From an uncultured Dorea sp. (lineage in GTDB: Bacteria > Bacillota > Clostridia > Lachnospirales > Lachnospiraceae), in NCBI GenBank assembly GCA_947645355.1, contig CANSCI010000007.1:1-52825 (forward strand): a stretch of 52,825 nucleotides of DNA, in the 5' to 3' direction. Both the position numbers and the translations under genes were made by a program. Shown one piece after another: positions 1-7,722 of this stretch (position 1 is the first letter of the stretch; the number at the start of each line of letters is the position of its first letter). Under the pieces are notes generated by a model. That model saw nothing but the letters and a program-made list of their open reading frames with translations. It was not told where the DNA came from and did no database searches.

Positions 1-873
1 GAAGGTGAACCTGCCTATGTGCTGGGACTCTGGGGAAATGGGTCAGATCTGTCTGTTGCAGGGCGGATGGGTGCAAGCCAGTTGTCGAATCTTTTGTTTG
101 CCTATAAGGAGAAGATGGACAAGAATCGCTTCATTCAGAACCTGCTTCTTGACAATATGCTGCTGGTGGATGTATATAACCAGGCAAAAAAGATGAAGAT
201 TCCTACAGAGCTTAAGCGTATCGTATATGTCATTGAGATGAAGACAGAAGGGGAAAATCTGATTCTTGAGACATTGCGGGGACTGTATGCCACCGGTACA
301 AGGGATTTTGTTACGGCGGTGGATGAAAAGCATGTTATCCTTGTAAAGGCGTTGGAAAATACAGAAGGTTACCGGGAGGTGCACCAGACTGCCAGGGTCA
401 TTACGGACACGCTGAATATGGAAGCAATGGTAAGTGTGCGTGTTGCATACGGGACACTGGTGGATGAACTCAGGGATGTGTCCAGATCCTACAAGGAGGC
501 AAGTGTTGCACTGGAGGTGGGAAGGGTATTTTATGCGGAAAAAAATATCCTTGCCTATGACCGGCTGGGGATCGGAAGGCTGATCCATCAGCTTCCGGCG
601 TCACTGTGCGAAATGTTTCTAAAAGAAGTATTTGAAGGGGATGCGGTGGATTTGTTTGAGGAAGATGAGTTGACGACGGTCTATACATTTTTTGACAACA
701 ACCTGAATATTTCCGAGACATCCAGGCAGCTTTATGTGCATCGCAACACCCTGGTCTACCGTCTGGAGAAGATTCAGAAAAGAACCGGGCTTGACGTGCG
801 CGTATTTGACGATGCGCTGACCTTTAAGATTGCTATGATGGTGGCGGATCACATGCGGAACATGAGACTATAG
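1..873 (+). CDS. PucR/CdaR-type transcriptional regulator (5' end outside the window)
   Basis: The frame is open to the left edge, so only the C-terminal 290 residues are present and the true start lies upstream; the GTG at 19 is just an internal codon. The last 60 residues, with a run like [19 protein letters not shown] followed by [15 protein letters not shown], are the PucR-type C-terminal helix-turn-helix (HTH_30) found in CdaR and PucR regulators. The middle (about residues 60-210) fits the GGDEF-like domain that precedes it in CdaR-type proteins. These regulators usually control catabolism of sugar diacids, purines or related compounds. The gene ends 17 nt before the aconitase-family hydratase, so the two probably share a transcript or a function. 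The ligand cannot be told from the sequence. Confidence 0.85.
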   Translation, partial: EGEPAYVLGLWGNGSDLSVAGRMGASQLSNLLFAYKEKMDKNRFIQNLLLDNMLLVDVYNQAKKMKIPTELKRIVYVIEMKTEGENLILETLRGLYATGTRDFVTAVDEKHVILVKALENTEGYREVHQTARVITDTLNMEAMVSVRVAYGTLVDELRDVSRSYKEASVALEVGRVFYAEKNILAYDRLGIGRLIHQLPASLCEMFLKEVFEGDAVDLFEEDELTTVYTFFDNNLNISETSRQLYVHRNTLVYRLEKIQKRTGLDVRVFDDALTFKIAMMVADHMRNMRL

Positions 874-890
874 CAGAAGGAGATAAAGAG

Positions 891-3170
891 ATGGTGAAAT
901 TATACGACAAAGGAGTCTATCTGTTAAACGGAACAGAGATTGTAAAGAACGCAGAGGAAGTAAAGGCAAAAACGGGGCGGGATCTGTCTCAGAAAGAGGC
1001 GGCAGAATCTACCATGGCCTACCGTATCCTTGCTGACCACAATATTTCCGGGAATATGGACAGACTTCAGATCAAATTCGACAAATTGACTTCCCACGAT
1101 ATTACATTTGTGGGCATTATCCAGACAGCAAGGGCATCCGGGCTTGAGCGGTTCCCGATTCCTTATGTGCTCACTAACTGCCACAATTCTCTGTGCGCGG
1201 TGGGAGGTACCATTAATGAGGATGACCACATGTTTGGACTTAGCTGTGCAAAGAAATACGGCGGGGTCTATGTGCCGCCTCACCAGGCAGTTATCCACCA
1301 GTATGCCCGGGAGATGCTTGCAGGCGGGGGGAAGATGATCCTTGGGTCTGACAGCCACACCCGCTACGGCGCCCTTGGTACGATGGCTATGGGAGAGGGA
1401 GGACCTGAGCTTGTAAAGCAGCTGCTGAATAAAACTTATGATATTAAGATGCCTCAGGTAGTGGGTGTCTACCTGGACGGAGAGCCTGTGAAAGGCGTGG
1501 GTCCGCAGGATGTGGCTCTTGCCATTATCGGGGCTACGTTTGGCAGCGGGTATGTGAATAATAAAGTCATGGAGTTCGTAGGACCTGGGGTTGGAAAGCT
1601 GAGTGCAGACTTCCGGATCGGTATTGATGTTATGACTACAGAGACAACCTGTCTTTCTTCTATCTGGAGAACAGATGAGACGATCCGGGAGTTTTACGAG
1701 ATCCACGGAAGGCCGGAAGATTATAAGGAACTGAATCCGGGAGAGGCTGCCTACTATGATGGTATGGTATATGTAGACCTTGGAAAGATCAGGCCGATGA
1801 TCGCGATGCCGTTCCATCCGTCCAATGTATATACTATTGACGAGGTCAATGCAAACCTTAAGGATGTTCTTCACGATGTAGAGCAAAAAGCTCTTGTTAG
1901 TCTGGACAAAGCAGTAGATTACAGCCTCCAGGATAAGGTTGTGGACGGGAGATTATATGTAGAACAGGGAATTATTGCAGGCTGTGCAGGCGGAGGTTTT
2001 GAAAATATCTGTGCGGCAGCTGATATTATCAGAGGGCATTATATCGGGACAGATGCATTTACATTCAGTGTATATCCGGCAAGCACACCGATCTATATGG
2101 AGCTTGTGAAAAACGGAGCGGCAGCCGATCTTATGCAGGCTGGGGCTATCATGAAGACAGCATTTTGCGGGCCTTGCTTCGGCGCAGGGGATACGCCTGC
2201 CAATCAGGCATTTTCTATCCGTCATTCTACCAGGAATTTCCCGAACCGGGAGGGCTCAAAGCTGCAGAACGGACAGATTGCGTCTGTTGCACTTATGGAT
2301 GCCCGTTCCATTGCGGCGACGGCAGCCAACCAGGGCTTTCTTACCCCGGCAACAGCTATGGATGTGGAGTATACAGGACAGAAGTATCATTTTGATGAGA
2401 AAATATATGCAAATCGTGTATTTGACAGCAAAGGGGAGGCAGATCCGTCTGTAGAGATCAAGTTTGGGCCGAATATTAAGGATTGGCCGTCCATGCCGGC
2501 TCTTGCAGAGAACCTTGTACTGAAGGTGGTGTCGGAGATCCATGACCCGGTGACTACGACAGACGAGTTGATTCCTTCCGGTGAGACATCCTCTTATCGT
2601 TCCAACCCGCTGGGGCTTGCGGAATTTGCGCTTTCAAGGAAGGATCCTGCATATGTAGGACGCGCAAAAGAGGTGCAGAAGGCACAGAAGGCAATTGAGC
2701 AGGGACGATGCCCGCTGGAGGTCCTGGAAGAACTTCGGCCGGTGATGACGAAGATCAAGGAGAGATTTCCGGAGGCCGGCGAGGGCAGCCTGGGCGTTGG
2801 AAGCACCATTTTTGCTGTGAAACCAGGAGACGGTTCTGCACGGGAGCAGGCGGCGTCCTGTCAGAAGGTTCTGGGAGGTTGGGCGAATATCGCCAATGAA
2901 TATGCCACCAAAAGATACCGTTCCAACCTGATCAACTGGGGGATGCTTCCGTTTATCACTGAAGAAGATGATAAGAGCTTAAGCTTTAAAAACGGAGATT
3001 ATATTTTTGTACCGGACATCAGAAAGGCAATTGAGAATGAGGTATCTGACATTCAGGCATATGTAGTAAGGGATGAATTAAAGGAGATCCGGCTCAAACT
3101 CGGGGATATGACAGATGCAGAGCGCGAGATTATTTTGAAGGGATGTCTGATTAATTATTATCGGGGATAG
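891..3170 (+). CDS. Aconitase-superfamily hydratase (YbhJ-like)
   Basis: A 759-residue protein of the aconitase/homoaconitase fold, closest in style to the putative hydratase YbhJ. Visible landmarks are [11 protein letters not shown] near residue 152 (aconitase active-site loop), a Cys in AGCAGGG near 363, FCGPCFG near 424 (two cluster Cys), and RNFPNREGS near 449, the counterpart of the aconitase substrate loop. Together these give the three Cys expected for a [4Fe-4S] cluster with a free iron for substrate. It probably dehydrates and rehydrates a hydroxy-di- or tricarboxylate. True AcnA/B proteins differ enough that citrate should not be assumed. The start follows AGGAGATAAAGAG with suitable spacing. 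The adjoining PucR/CdaR-type regulator suggests induction by a substrate. A hairpin at 3188-3220 follows the stop. Confidence 0.85.
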   Translation: MVKLYDKGVYLLNGTEIVKNAEEVKAKTGRDLSQKEAAESTMAYRILADHNISGNMDRLQIKFDKLTSHDITFVGIIQTARASGLERFPIPYVLTNCHNSLCAVGGTINEDDHMFGLSCAKKYGGVYVPPHQAVIHQYAREMLAGGGKMILGSDSHTRYGALGTMAMGEGGPELVKQLLNKTYDIKMPQVVGVYLDGEPVKGVGPQDVALAIIGATFGSGYVNNKVMEFVGPGVGKLSADFRIGIDVMTTETTCLSSIWRTDETIREFYEIHGRPEDYKELNPGEAAYYDGMVYVDLGKIRPMIAMPFHPSNVYTIDEVNANLKDVLHDVEQKALVSLDKAVDYSLQDKVVDGRLYVEQGIIAGCAGGGFENICAAADIIRGHYIGTDAFTFSVYPASTPIYMELVKNGAAADLMQAGAIMKTAFCGPCFGAGDTPANQAFSIRHSTRNFPNREGSKLQNGQIASVALMDARSIAATAANQGFLTPATAMDVEYTGQKYHFDEKIYANRVFDSKGEADPSVEIKFGPNIKDWPSMPALAENLVLKVVSEIHDPVTTTDELIPSGETSSYRSNPLGLAEFALSRKDPAYVGRAKEVQKAQKAIEQGRCPLEVLEELRPVMTKIKERFPEAGEGSLGVGSTIFAVKPGDGSAREQAASCQKVLGGWANIANEYATKRYRSNLINWGMLPFITEEDDKSLSFKNGDYIFVPDIRKAIENEVSDIQAYVVRDELKEIRLKLGDMTDAEREIILKGCLINYYRG

Positions 3171-3187
3171 AATGATGAATTTGAAGC

Positions 3188-3220
3188 TTGGGACGGAGAT
3201 TGATCAGATTTCCGTCCCAA
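3188..3220 (+). terminator. Hairpin after the hydratase gene, probable terminator
   Basis: TTGGGACGGA (3188-3197) pairs perfectly with TCCGTCCCAA (3211-3220) around a 13-nt loop. The following tract is AT-rich (ATTAAATT) but not a strong T-run, so termination efficiency is uncertain. It separates the hydratase from the sigma-factor gene. Confidence 0.6.
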
Positions 3221-3324
3221 ATTAAATTACAGTTTCATGCAACACTTGACTTGGTTTTTGACTCTAATATACAAAGTCATGACAATGAAGTGCCAGAAGC
3301 CATATGTGGCAGGGAGGGCAGGAT

Positions 3325-3801
3325 ATGAGATGTGATGTGGATACATTTGCACAGATGTATGAAGCCATATACAAGGACCTGTACCGTTTCGCTCTGTGTA
3401 TGATGAAGAATACTCAGGATGCAGAGGATGCCGTCAGCGAAGCGGTTTTGGCAGCTTATGAAAATATCCGCAAGCTTCGTGATGAGAAAGCATTTAAGAG
3501 CTGGATATTTACAATATTGGCAAATACATGCAGGAAAAAATTAAAGTTATTGAACACGAAATCCGGCGTTGAACAGGAGGGGGCTGTAAAGCAGCCGCAG
3601 CAGTGCCCGGACTATGCACTTGCACTGGACGTAAAGAAAGCGTTTTTTATTCTGTCCGAGGAGGAGCAGACGATCGTAGGGCTTTCTGTATTTGGCGGTT
3701 ATAACAGTAAGGAAATCGGCGGAATGCTTAAGCTTAATGCTAATACTGTGCGGTCGAAAAGAAGCCGCGCCCTTGAGAAGATGGAATGTATATTGAGATG
3801 A
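3325..3801 (+). CDS. ECF-type RNA polymerase sigma factor
   Basis: A 158-residue sigma-70 family protein with only regions 2 and 4. Region 2 (about residues 8-70) contains YRFALCMMKNTQDAEDAVSEA and a SWIFTILANTCRKKL tail. Region 4 (about 100-155) contains LSEEEQTIVGLSVFGGYNSKEIG followed by a recognition helix ending in RSKRSRALEKM. It would direct RNA polymerase to a small regulon. The ATG at 3325 is chosen because GGGAGG (3311-3317) sits 7-8 nt ahead of it; the upstream ATG at 3304 has no such site. A possible promoter (TTGACT, 16-nt spacer, TATACA, from 3245) precedes it. The next gene encodes a membrane protein and could hold the sigma factor inactive, but a zinc-finger anti-sigma domain is not visible. 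Confidence 0.9.
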   Translation: MRCDVDTFAQMYEAIYKDLYRFALCMMKNTQDAEDAVSEAVLAAYENIRKLRDEKAFKSWIFTILANTCRKKLKLLNTKSGVEQEGAVKQPQQCPDYALALDVKKAFFILSEEEQTIVGLSVFGGYNSKEIGGMLKLNANTVRSKRSRALEKMECILR

Positions 3802-3871
3802 TACATAGACAGGAATGAAAAATGAAATGTATATTGAATGATATACAGGCATGAATGAAAGGAGTATGACT

Positions 3872-5812
3872 ATGGATAAAAGAGAACAGCATATTCTGAA
3901 CATGATAGAGGAAAAGACCGGCAATATCTCCGTGCCGGAAGGACTGGCGCCGGAACAGATGGCAGAGAAGCTTGCAGGAAAAGAGCAGGGCAGCAGGAAA
4001 AAAAGAAAGCGCAGGAGGCTGTATCAGCTTGCAGGATTGGCGGCGGCAGGTATTGCAGTCGTATCCGGGATCTGCCTGTACGGCTACATGGACCAACAGG
4101 AGGATGTGGTGATGCCGGCGCGGGAAGGCACGGTCAGCCGTACGATTGCAAGCGCAGGCAGTTATGATGAGATCTATAAATATATCGAAGCATATAATGC
4201 TTCATTGAATCAGGAGAATGGGATTTTTGATCTTTTCTCATCTACGAAAGAGACCGCACAGGTGGAAGACAGTGCAGTGGCACAGAGGGCGTCAGACGGC
4301 GGCGCCGGAGAAGCCAAACAGTCAGGCACAGGCGGCTATTCTGCTACAAATACCCGGCAGCAGGGGGTGGATGAAGCGGATATTGTGAAGACAGACGGAA
4401 TCTATCTCTATGTTATGGCAGACAGCGGAGAGGAGCTGTCTATCGTGGATACAAGAGGATCCATGAAGGAAGTGGGAAAGATATCTTCGGGGAAAAATAA
4501 TTACATTGAGGAATTCTATATGCTTCCCGAAGAAAAGAAAGTGGTTCTGATCTGTTCTTATAAGTCAGATTCCTATGCCAGAGATATAGAACCATATGCT
4601 CCGGCGTCTGACAGATATGAAAACAGCGGGCGGACAGAGGCAGTTACTTATGATGTCGGTGATGCAGCTAACCCGACGGAAATCGGGAGGATCACGCAGA
4701 GCGGATACTATGACTCTTCGAGAGTTTCTGACGGACATCTGTATCTGTTCAGCCGATACAGTGCCTGGGGGGATATCCAGAGAAATGATCCGAAGACATA
4801 CATTCCGATGGTGGGAGATGAAGTCCTGCCAAAAGAGAATATTTTTCTTCCGCCGTTTCCGGAGGGATGTCAGTATGAGGTGGTGACGGCTGTTGACCTG
4901 GCAGAGCCGGACGAGGTCACAGACAGCAAGGCTATTTTTACTAAGGGCGGCAATCTGTATGTAAGCAATGAGAACATTTATTATTATGAGGAGGAGTGGA
5001 AGGAGTACAGCGATACGTGTACAACAACGATCCGGAAGCTTTCGTATTGTGACGGGGAGCTGAAGGCTGAGGGGCAGGGGTCTGTCAAGGGCTATATCAA
5101 TGATTCTTTTTCTATTGACGAATACGACGGAAGGCTCAGGGTCGTCACAACAGTAGGTGAGGACGGAAATGCGGTATATGTGCTGGATGAAGGACTGAAG
5201 ATCACGGGAAAGATCGAAGACCTTGCAGCGGGCGAGAGAGTGTATTCTGCCAGATTTTTTGGTGAAACAGGGTATTTTGTTACGTTTCGTGAGACGGATC
5301 CGCTGTTTTCTGTAGATTTTTCCGACCCGGAGCATCCGAAGGTACTGGGCAAACTTAAGATTCCTGGATTTTCAGAGTATCTGCATTTTTATGGGGAGAA
5401 TAAGCTGTTGGGGATCGGAATGGATGTTGATGAAGAGACCCAGGTGACAGGAGGAGTAAAACTCAGCATGTTTGACATCTCAGATAAGGGGGATGTGAAA
5501 GAAATAGATAAATATGTCATTGACAATCTGTATGGTACGGATGTTGCATATGATTATAAGGGTGTTTTGGCCGATGCCCGGAAGAATCTGATCGGATTTG
5601 CAGGATATGCAGACGGCGGGCAGAAATATTACCTGTTCAGCTACGATGACGAGAAAGGGTTCCGGTGCCATATTGAAGAGATGACAAACGGAAGAGGGAT
5701 CCGCGCCCCCAGAGGAGTGTATATTGAAGAGGTGCTGTATGTGGTGCAGGGAAATGTGATAGAGGCATATAGCCTGGAGTCGTACCAGAAGATAGACGAC
5801 TTGATCCTGTAA
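3872..5812 (+). CDS. Membrane-anchored beta-propeller protein, possible partner of the sigma factor
   Basis: A 646-residue protein. Residues 1-45 are cytoplasmic and charged (KKRKRRR), a single membrane span follows (AGLAAAGIAVVSGICLYGY), and the rest is predicted outside the cell. The large C-terminal part matches the style of the bacterial 'secreted protein containing C-terminal beta-propeller domain' family (PF09826), with GVDEADIVKTDGIYLYVMA at its entry, a hallmark of that family. The start at 3872 is preferred because AGGAG (3860-3864) lies 7 nt upstream; the ATGs at 3851 and 3866 are badly placed. With the ECF sigma gene 70 nt upstream it may be a membrane regulator whose N-terminal tail binds sigma, but this rests on context alone. 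No protease or ligand site is recognised. Confidence 0.8.
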   Translation: MDKREQHILNMIEEKTGNISVPEGLAPEQMAEKLAGKEQGSRKKRKRRRLYQLAGLAAAGIAVVSGICLYGYMDQQEDVVMPAREGTVSRTIASAGSYDEIYKYIEAYNASLNQENGIFDLFSSTKETAQVEDSAVAQRASDGGAGEAKQSGTGGYSATNTRQQGVDEADIVKTDGIYLYVMADSGEELSIVDTRGSMKEVGKISSGKNNYIEEFYMLPEEKKVVLICSYKSDSYARDIEPYAPASDRYENSGRTEAVTYDVGDAANPTEIGRITQSGYYDSSRVSDGHLYLFSRYSAWGDIQRNDPKTYIPMVGDEVLPKENIFLPPFPEGCQYEVVTAVDLAEPDEVTDSKAIFTKGGNLYVSNENIYYYEEEWKEYSDTCTTTIRKLSYCDGELKAEGQGSVKGYINDSFSIDEYDGRLRVVTTVGEDGNAVYVLDEGLKITGKIEDLAAGERVYSARFFGETGYFVTFRETDPLFSVDFSDPEHPKVLGKLKIPGFSEYLHFYGENKLLGIGMDVDEETQVTGGVKLSMFDISDKGDVKEIDKYVIDNLYGTDVAYDYKGVLADARKNLIGFAGYADGGQKYYLFSYDDEKGFRCHIEEMTNGRGIRAPRGVYIEEVLYVVQGNVIEAYSLESYQKIDDLIL

Positions 5813-5885
5813 GTGTGTCAAACTAATGTACTGTCTGCATTATATCCGCCAAACCTTCTTGGATATTCGCATATCTTCTTCGTTG

Positions 5886-5923
5886 GATTTTCTGGCAGCA
5901 GCCATGGCTGCCGCCAGAAAATC
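5886..5923. repeat. 38-nt near-perfect palindrome between convergent genes
   Basis: An 18-nt arm starting GATTTTCTGGC (5886-5903) is mirrored by an arm ending GCCAGAAAATC (5906-5923) around a central AT, with one mismatch. It lies in the 200-nt gap between the convergent beta-propeller and bioY genes. The 3' side of the stem ends in AAAATC on both strands, with no T-run after it, so it does not look like an intrinsic terminator. It may be a dispersed palindromic element. The rest of 5813-6012 shows no convincing gene. Confidence 0.6.
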
Positions 5924-6012
5924 TGCGCTGCAGATGAACGAAAATCCTGCGGGAGATGATTCCACGGGGGAGGCTGCAGCTTTTTGCGGAAGGTGTGTTC
6001 AACAGCCGCAGT

Positions 6013-6576
6013 TTAGCGGATATTGCTGAGGCGGCTTTGCAGGATAGGACCTGCGACGACGGCGAGGATTATTTTTATAGCGTCTCCGAAGAGGTAGGGA
6101 AGTACGCCGATGGACAGGGCGGCTGTAAAGGGTATTTTCATCTGGACAGCAAGCCATGCGGTTCCGAAGAGGTAGGTTACGGCCATTCCAAGTATCATGC
6201 CTGCGGCGGCCGGAAGCTTCCGGCGGGGAAATTTGTTGATAAGCATTCCCTCTATCAGTATTAGGAAAAGAAAACCGATCAGATACCCTCCTGTTGGGCC
6301 GGCAAGCTTGGCGATTCCGCCGGAGAATCCGGAAAAGACGGGAAGTCCTGCAAGCCCGATCAGCAGGTAGACGACATAACTTAAAAGAGCGTCCTTCCAG
6401 TTCAGGATAAATACACTGATAAAAAGAACAAGGTTCGTGAGTGTGATCGGTACGGGGCTTACAGGAATTGGGATGGACAGGGGTGCGAGAATGCACGTTA
6501 CAGCGGTTGTAAGAGCAACTGTAACCATGCGTTTTGTTGTGTTTTTTTCTTCAGTTTTTAGTGTCGTGTTTTGCAT
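6013..6576 (-). CDS. bioY: BioY, substrate-binding S component of a biotin ECF transporter
   Basis: A 187-residue hydrophobic protein with about six membrane spans. Family marks include ALTTAVTCILAPLSIPIP near the N-terminus, SPVPITLTNLVLF, YLLIGLAGLPVFSGFSGG and GPTGGYLIGFL, all typical of BioY. It binds biotin at the membrane and works with the energy-coupling module EcfAA'T encoded elsewhere. The start ATG (6576-6574) follows AAAAGGAGA. About 100 nt of leader separate it from a consensus promoter overlapped by a BirA operator, so repression by biotin-loaded BirA is expected. No biotin synthesis genes lie beside it, which fits salvage of external biotin. Confidence 0.95.
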   Translation of the reverse strand: MQNTTLKTEEKNTTKRMVTVALTTAVTCILAPLSIPIPVSPVPITLTNLVLFISVFILNWKDALLSYVVYLLIGLAGLPVFSGFSGGIAKLAGPTGGYLIGFLFLILIEGMLINKFPRRKLPAAAGMILGMAVTYLFGTAWLAVQMKIPFTAALSIGVLPYLFGDAIKIILAVVAGPILQSRLSNIR

Positions 6577-6679
6577 ATTTGAGATTCTCCTTTTGAAACT
6601 ATACCCTTCCGGGCGCTGCGTAGTTCACGGCTTCCGGGCAAAGTCTGTGTGCCCGGGAGTGTGTCAGATAATGGTCTTT

Positions 6680-6708
6680 ATTATATTCTGTAAAAAATAG
6701 TTTGTCAA
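6680..6708 (-). promoter_or_regulatory. bioY promoter
   Basis: Read on the minus strand, TTGACA (6708-6703) and TATAAT (6685-6680) are separated by exactly 17 nt, a full consensus sigma-A promoter. Transcription would begin near 6673, leaving a leader of about 97 nt that holds a 7-bp stem (CCGGGCA with TGCCCGG). Confidence 0.85.
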
Positions 6709-6732
6709 CCAAATATAATAAATAGTTAACAA
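6702..6732. promoter_or_regulatory. BirA operator upstream of bioY
   Basis: TTGTCAAC (6702-6709) and GTTAACAA (6725-6732) form an inverted repeat with a 15-nt spacer. This matches the BirA site TTGTTAAC-N14/15-GTTAACAA described for Firmicute biotin genes, with one mismatch. The left half-site covers the -35 box of the bioY promoter, so biotinyl-AMP-bound BirA dimers would block RNA polymerase. The implied BirA would be a bifunctional, DNA-binding biotin ligase. Confidence 0.85.
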
Positions 6733-6863
6733 TTTGGGGATGGTAATGCGCCTTTGACAAATGTATAGTATTTTGCAAATTTTATATAAAAATACAAAAA
6801 ATCTGAAAATTAAGCTCGCGCATATTTGTAATAAATTAATTTATAAAAAATAAGAAAATAGTG

Positions 6864-6892
6864 TTGACAAATAAACGAAGCGGTGCTATTAT
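6864..6892 (+). promoter_or_regulatory. Promoter of the candidate large RNA
   Basis: TTGACA (6864-6869), a 17-nt spacer and TATTAT (6887-6892) make a near-consensus promoter. The predicted start is near 6899. No ribosome-bound gene of normal length follows before the terminator at 7469-7510. Confidence 0.8.
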
Positions 6893-6898
6893 GATATC

Positions 6899-7511
6899 AA
6901 TCCAAAGGAAATCCGATAATAATAAATAAAGAAATCTGACGAGAAAGGATTTCTTTATAAAAGACCCAAGAAAAAGGGTACATTTAAAAAGTTATTATTA
7001 ATGGAGACGGAGTATTTCATATGTCGGTGAGATACTGAACTTGGATAATAAAAGGAAGGAGGCTTAATCCGTTGGACAGTGCAAAAGAAACAATAACTCA
7101 ATATGTCGGTGGTATGGCAGATAAAAGTTCCCGTAAGTTAAGCCTTTACCATAGAATATAAGCCGGTAATAAAGATGAAAAGAGAAGTCGGAGAAGATAA
7201 AACCGGAAGAGAAAGATTTACATCTGCGGACATATTGAAAAGAATACCACAAAAAATTCAAAGAGATTAGACGATGTGTAAAGAAACATTACCTGATCTG
7301 TCAGATTTATATGAAACATTGAGGGATATAAATAATGATATCAAAGATTGATAAATAAGATCCGAGACTTTGAGTTATAAATCGTTTATGAAAAGAAAAC
7401 GGTTCAGGGAACAGGTAGTCAAAAGAGAATCCTCCGATTATAGAATAAAAAATGATAAAATTCAATATAAAATAGCCATTATAATCAAGAGAGATTGTAA
7501 TGGCTATTTTA
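6899..7511 (+). ncRNA. Candidate large structured non-coding RNA (about 610 nt), possibly ROOL-like
   Basis: The interval runs from a strong promoter to a strong terminator without a convincing protein gene. Complementary segments are plentiful: 6928-6936 with 6948-6956 (9 bp), 6964-6967 with 6976-6979, 6917-6925 with 6992-7000 enclosing both, 7060-7067 with 7138-7145 (8 bp), 7098-7107 with 7229-7238 (10 bp), 7305-7312 with 7326-7333 (8 bp) and 7381-7387 with 7397-7403. The 7060/7138 and 7098/7229 pairings cross, which implies a pseudoknot or alternative folds. Loops are rich in A and G. Length and setting resemble ROOL RNA, a roughly 580-nt Firmicute RNA of unknown role, but I cannot confirm the family. 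Features of tmRNA, RNase P RNA and 6S RNA are absent. Three tiny reading frames (7072-7161, 7175-7270, 7274-7351) lie inside, the first with a fair ribosome site, so a degraded or micro-peptide locus remains possible. Confidence 0.6.
7469..7511 (+). terminator. Terminator of the candidate RNA
   Basis: AAAATAGCCATTA (7469-7481) pairs perfectly with TAATGGCTATTTT (7498-7510), and the stem extends inward through TAATC/GATTG. The A-tract and T-tract flanks make it a strong terminator for the plus strand. Confidence 0.85.
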
Positions 7512-7637
7512 AGTGCGCCCGGCGCCAATGCTGGTGCAGTCTAATCAGTGACAGTCCGTCTGCACGGTTAATTACGGCAGCGCCCCTGGGTTCAGTAATA
7601 TTTTTGTAATATTTGATTAACAAATTTCGTGTATATT
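7512..7637 (+). other. Intergenic stretch with a long imperfect stem-loop
   Basis: No gene is visible. GGCGC (7521-7525) pairs with GCGCC (7580-7584), flanked by CCC (7518-7520) and GGG (7588-7590) across a 3-nt bulge, and an inner GTGCAG (7534-7539) pairs with CTGCAC (7560-7565). The element is far richer in GC than the surrounding DNA. It lies between the terminator of the candidate RNA and the next promoter. Confidence 0.4.
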
Positions 7638-7666
7638 TTGACAATACGCAGGCCTTATGATAAACT
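7638..7666 (+). promoter_or_regulatory. Promoter of the acidic TPR/ATPase gene
   Basis: TTGACA (7638-7643), a 17-nt spacer and TAAACT (7661-7666). Transcription would begin near 7673, after the ATG at 7657, so that ATG cannot be the start; this supports the TTG at 7723. Confidence 0.75.
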
Positions 7667-7722
7667 TATACCAGAAAAAATATAACAAAATACTATATTC
7701 CATATATTTTGAGGTGAGAGAT

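Noticed and set aside
5826-6029. Plus-strand frame of 67 codons between the beta-propeller gene and bioY
   Set aside because: No ribosome site, crosses the palindrome and runs antisense into bioY.
6899-7511. tmRNA, RNase P RNA or 6S RNA as identity of the 610-nt interval
   Set aside because: No tRNA-like ends or tag frame of tmRNA, no RNase P conserved core, and it is too long for 6S RNA.
7657-7722. ATG 7657 as start of the acidic ATPase gene
   Set aside because: It lies inside the promoter (between -35 and -10), upstream of the predicted transcription start; TTG 7723 has a proper ribosome site.
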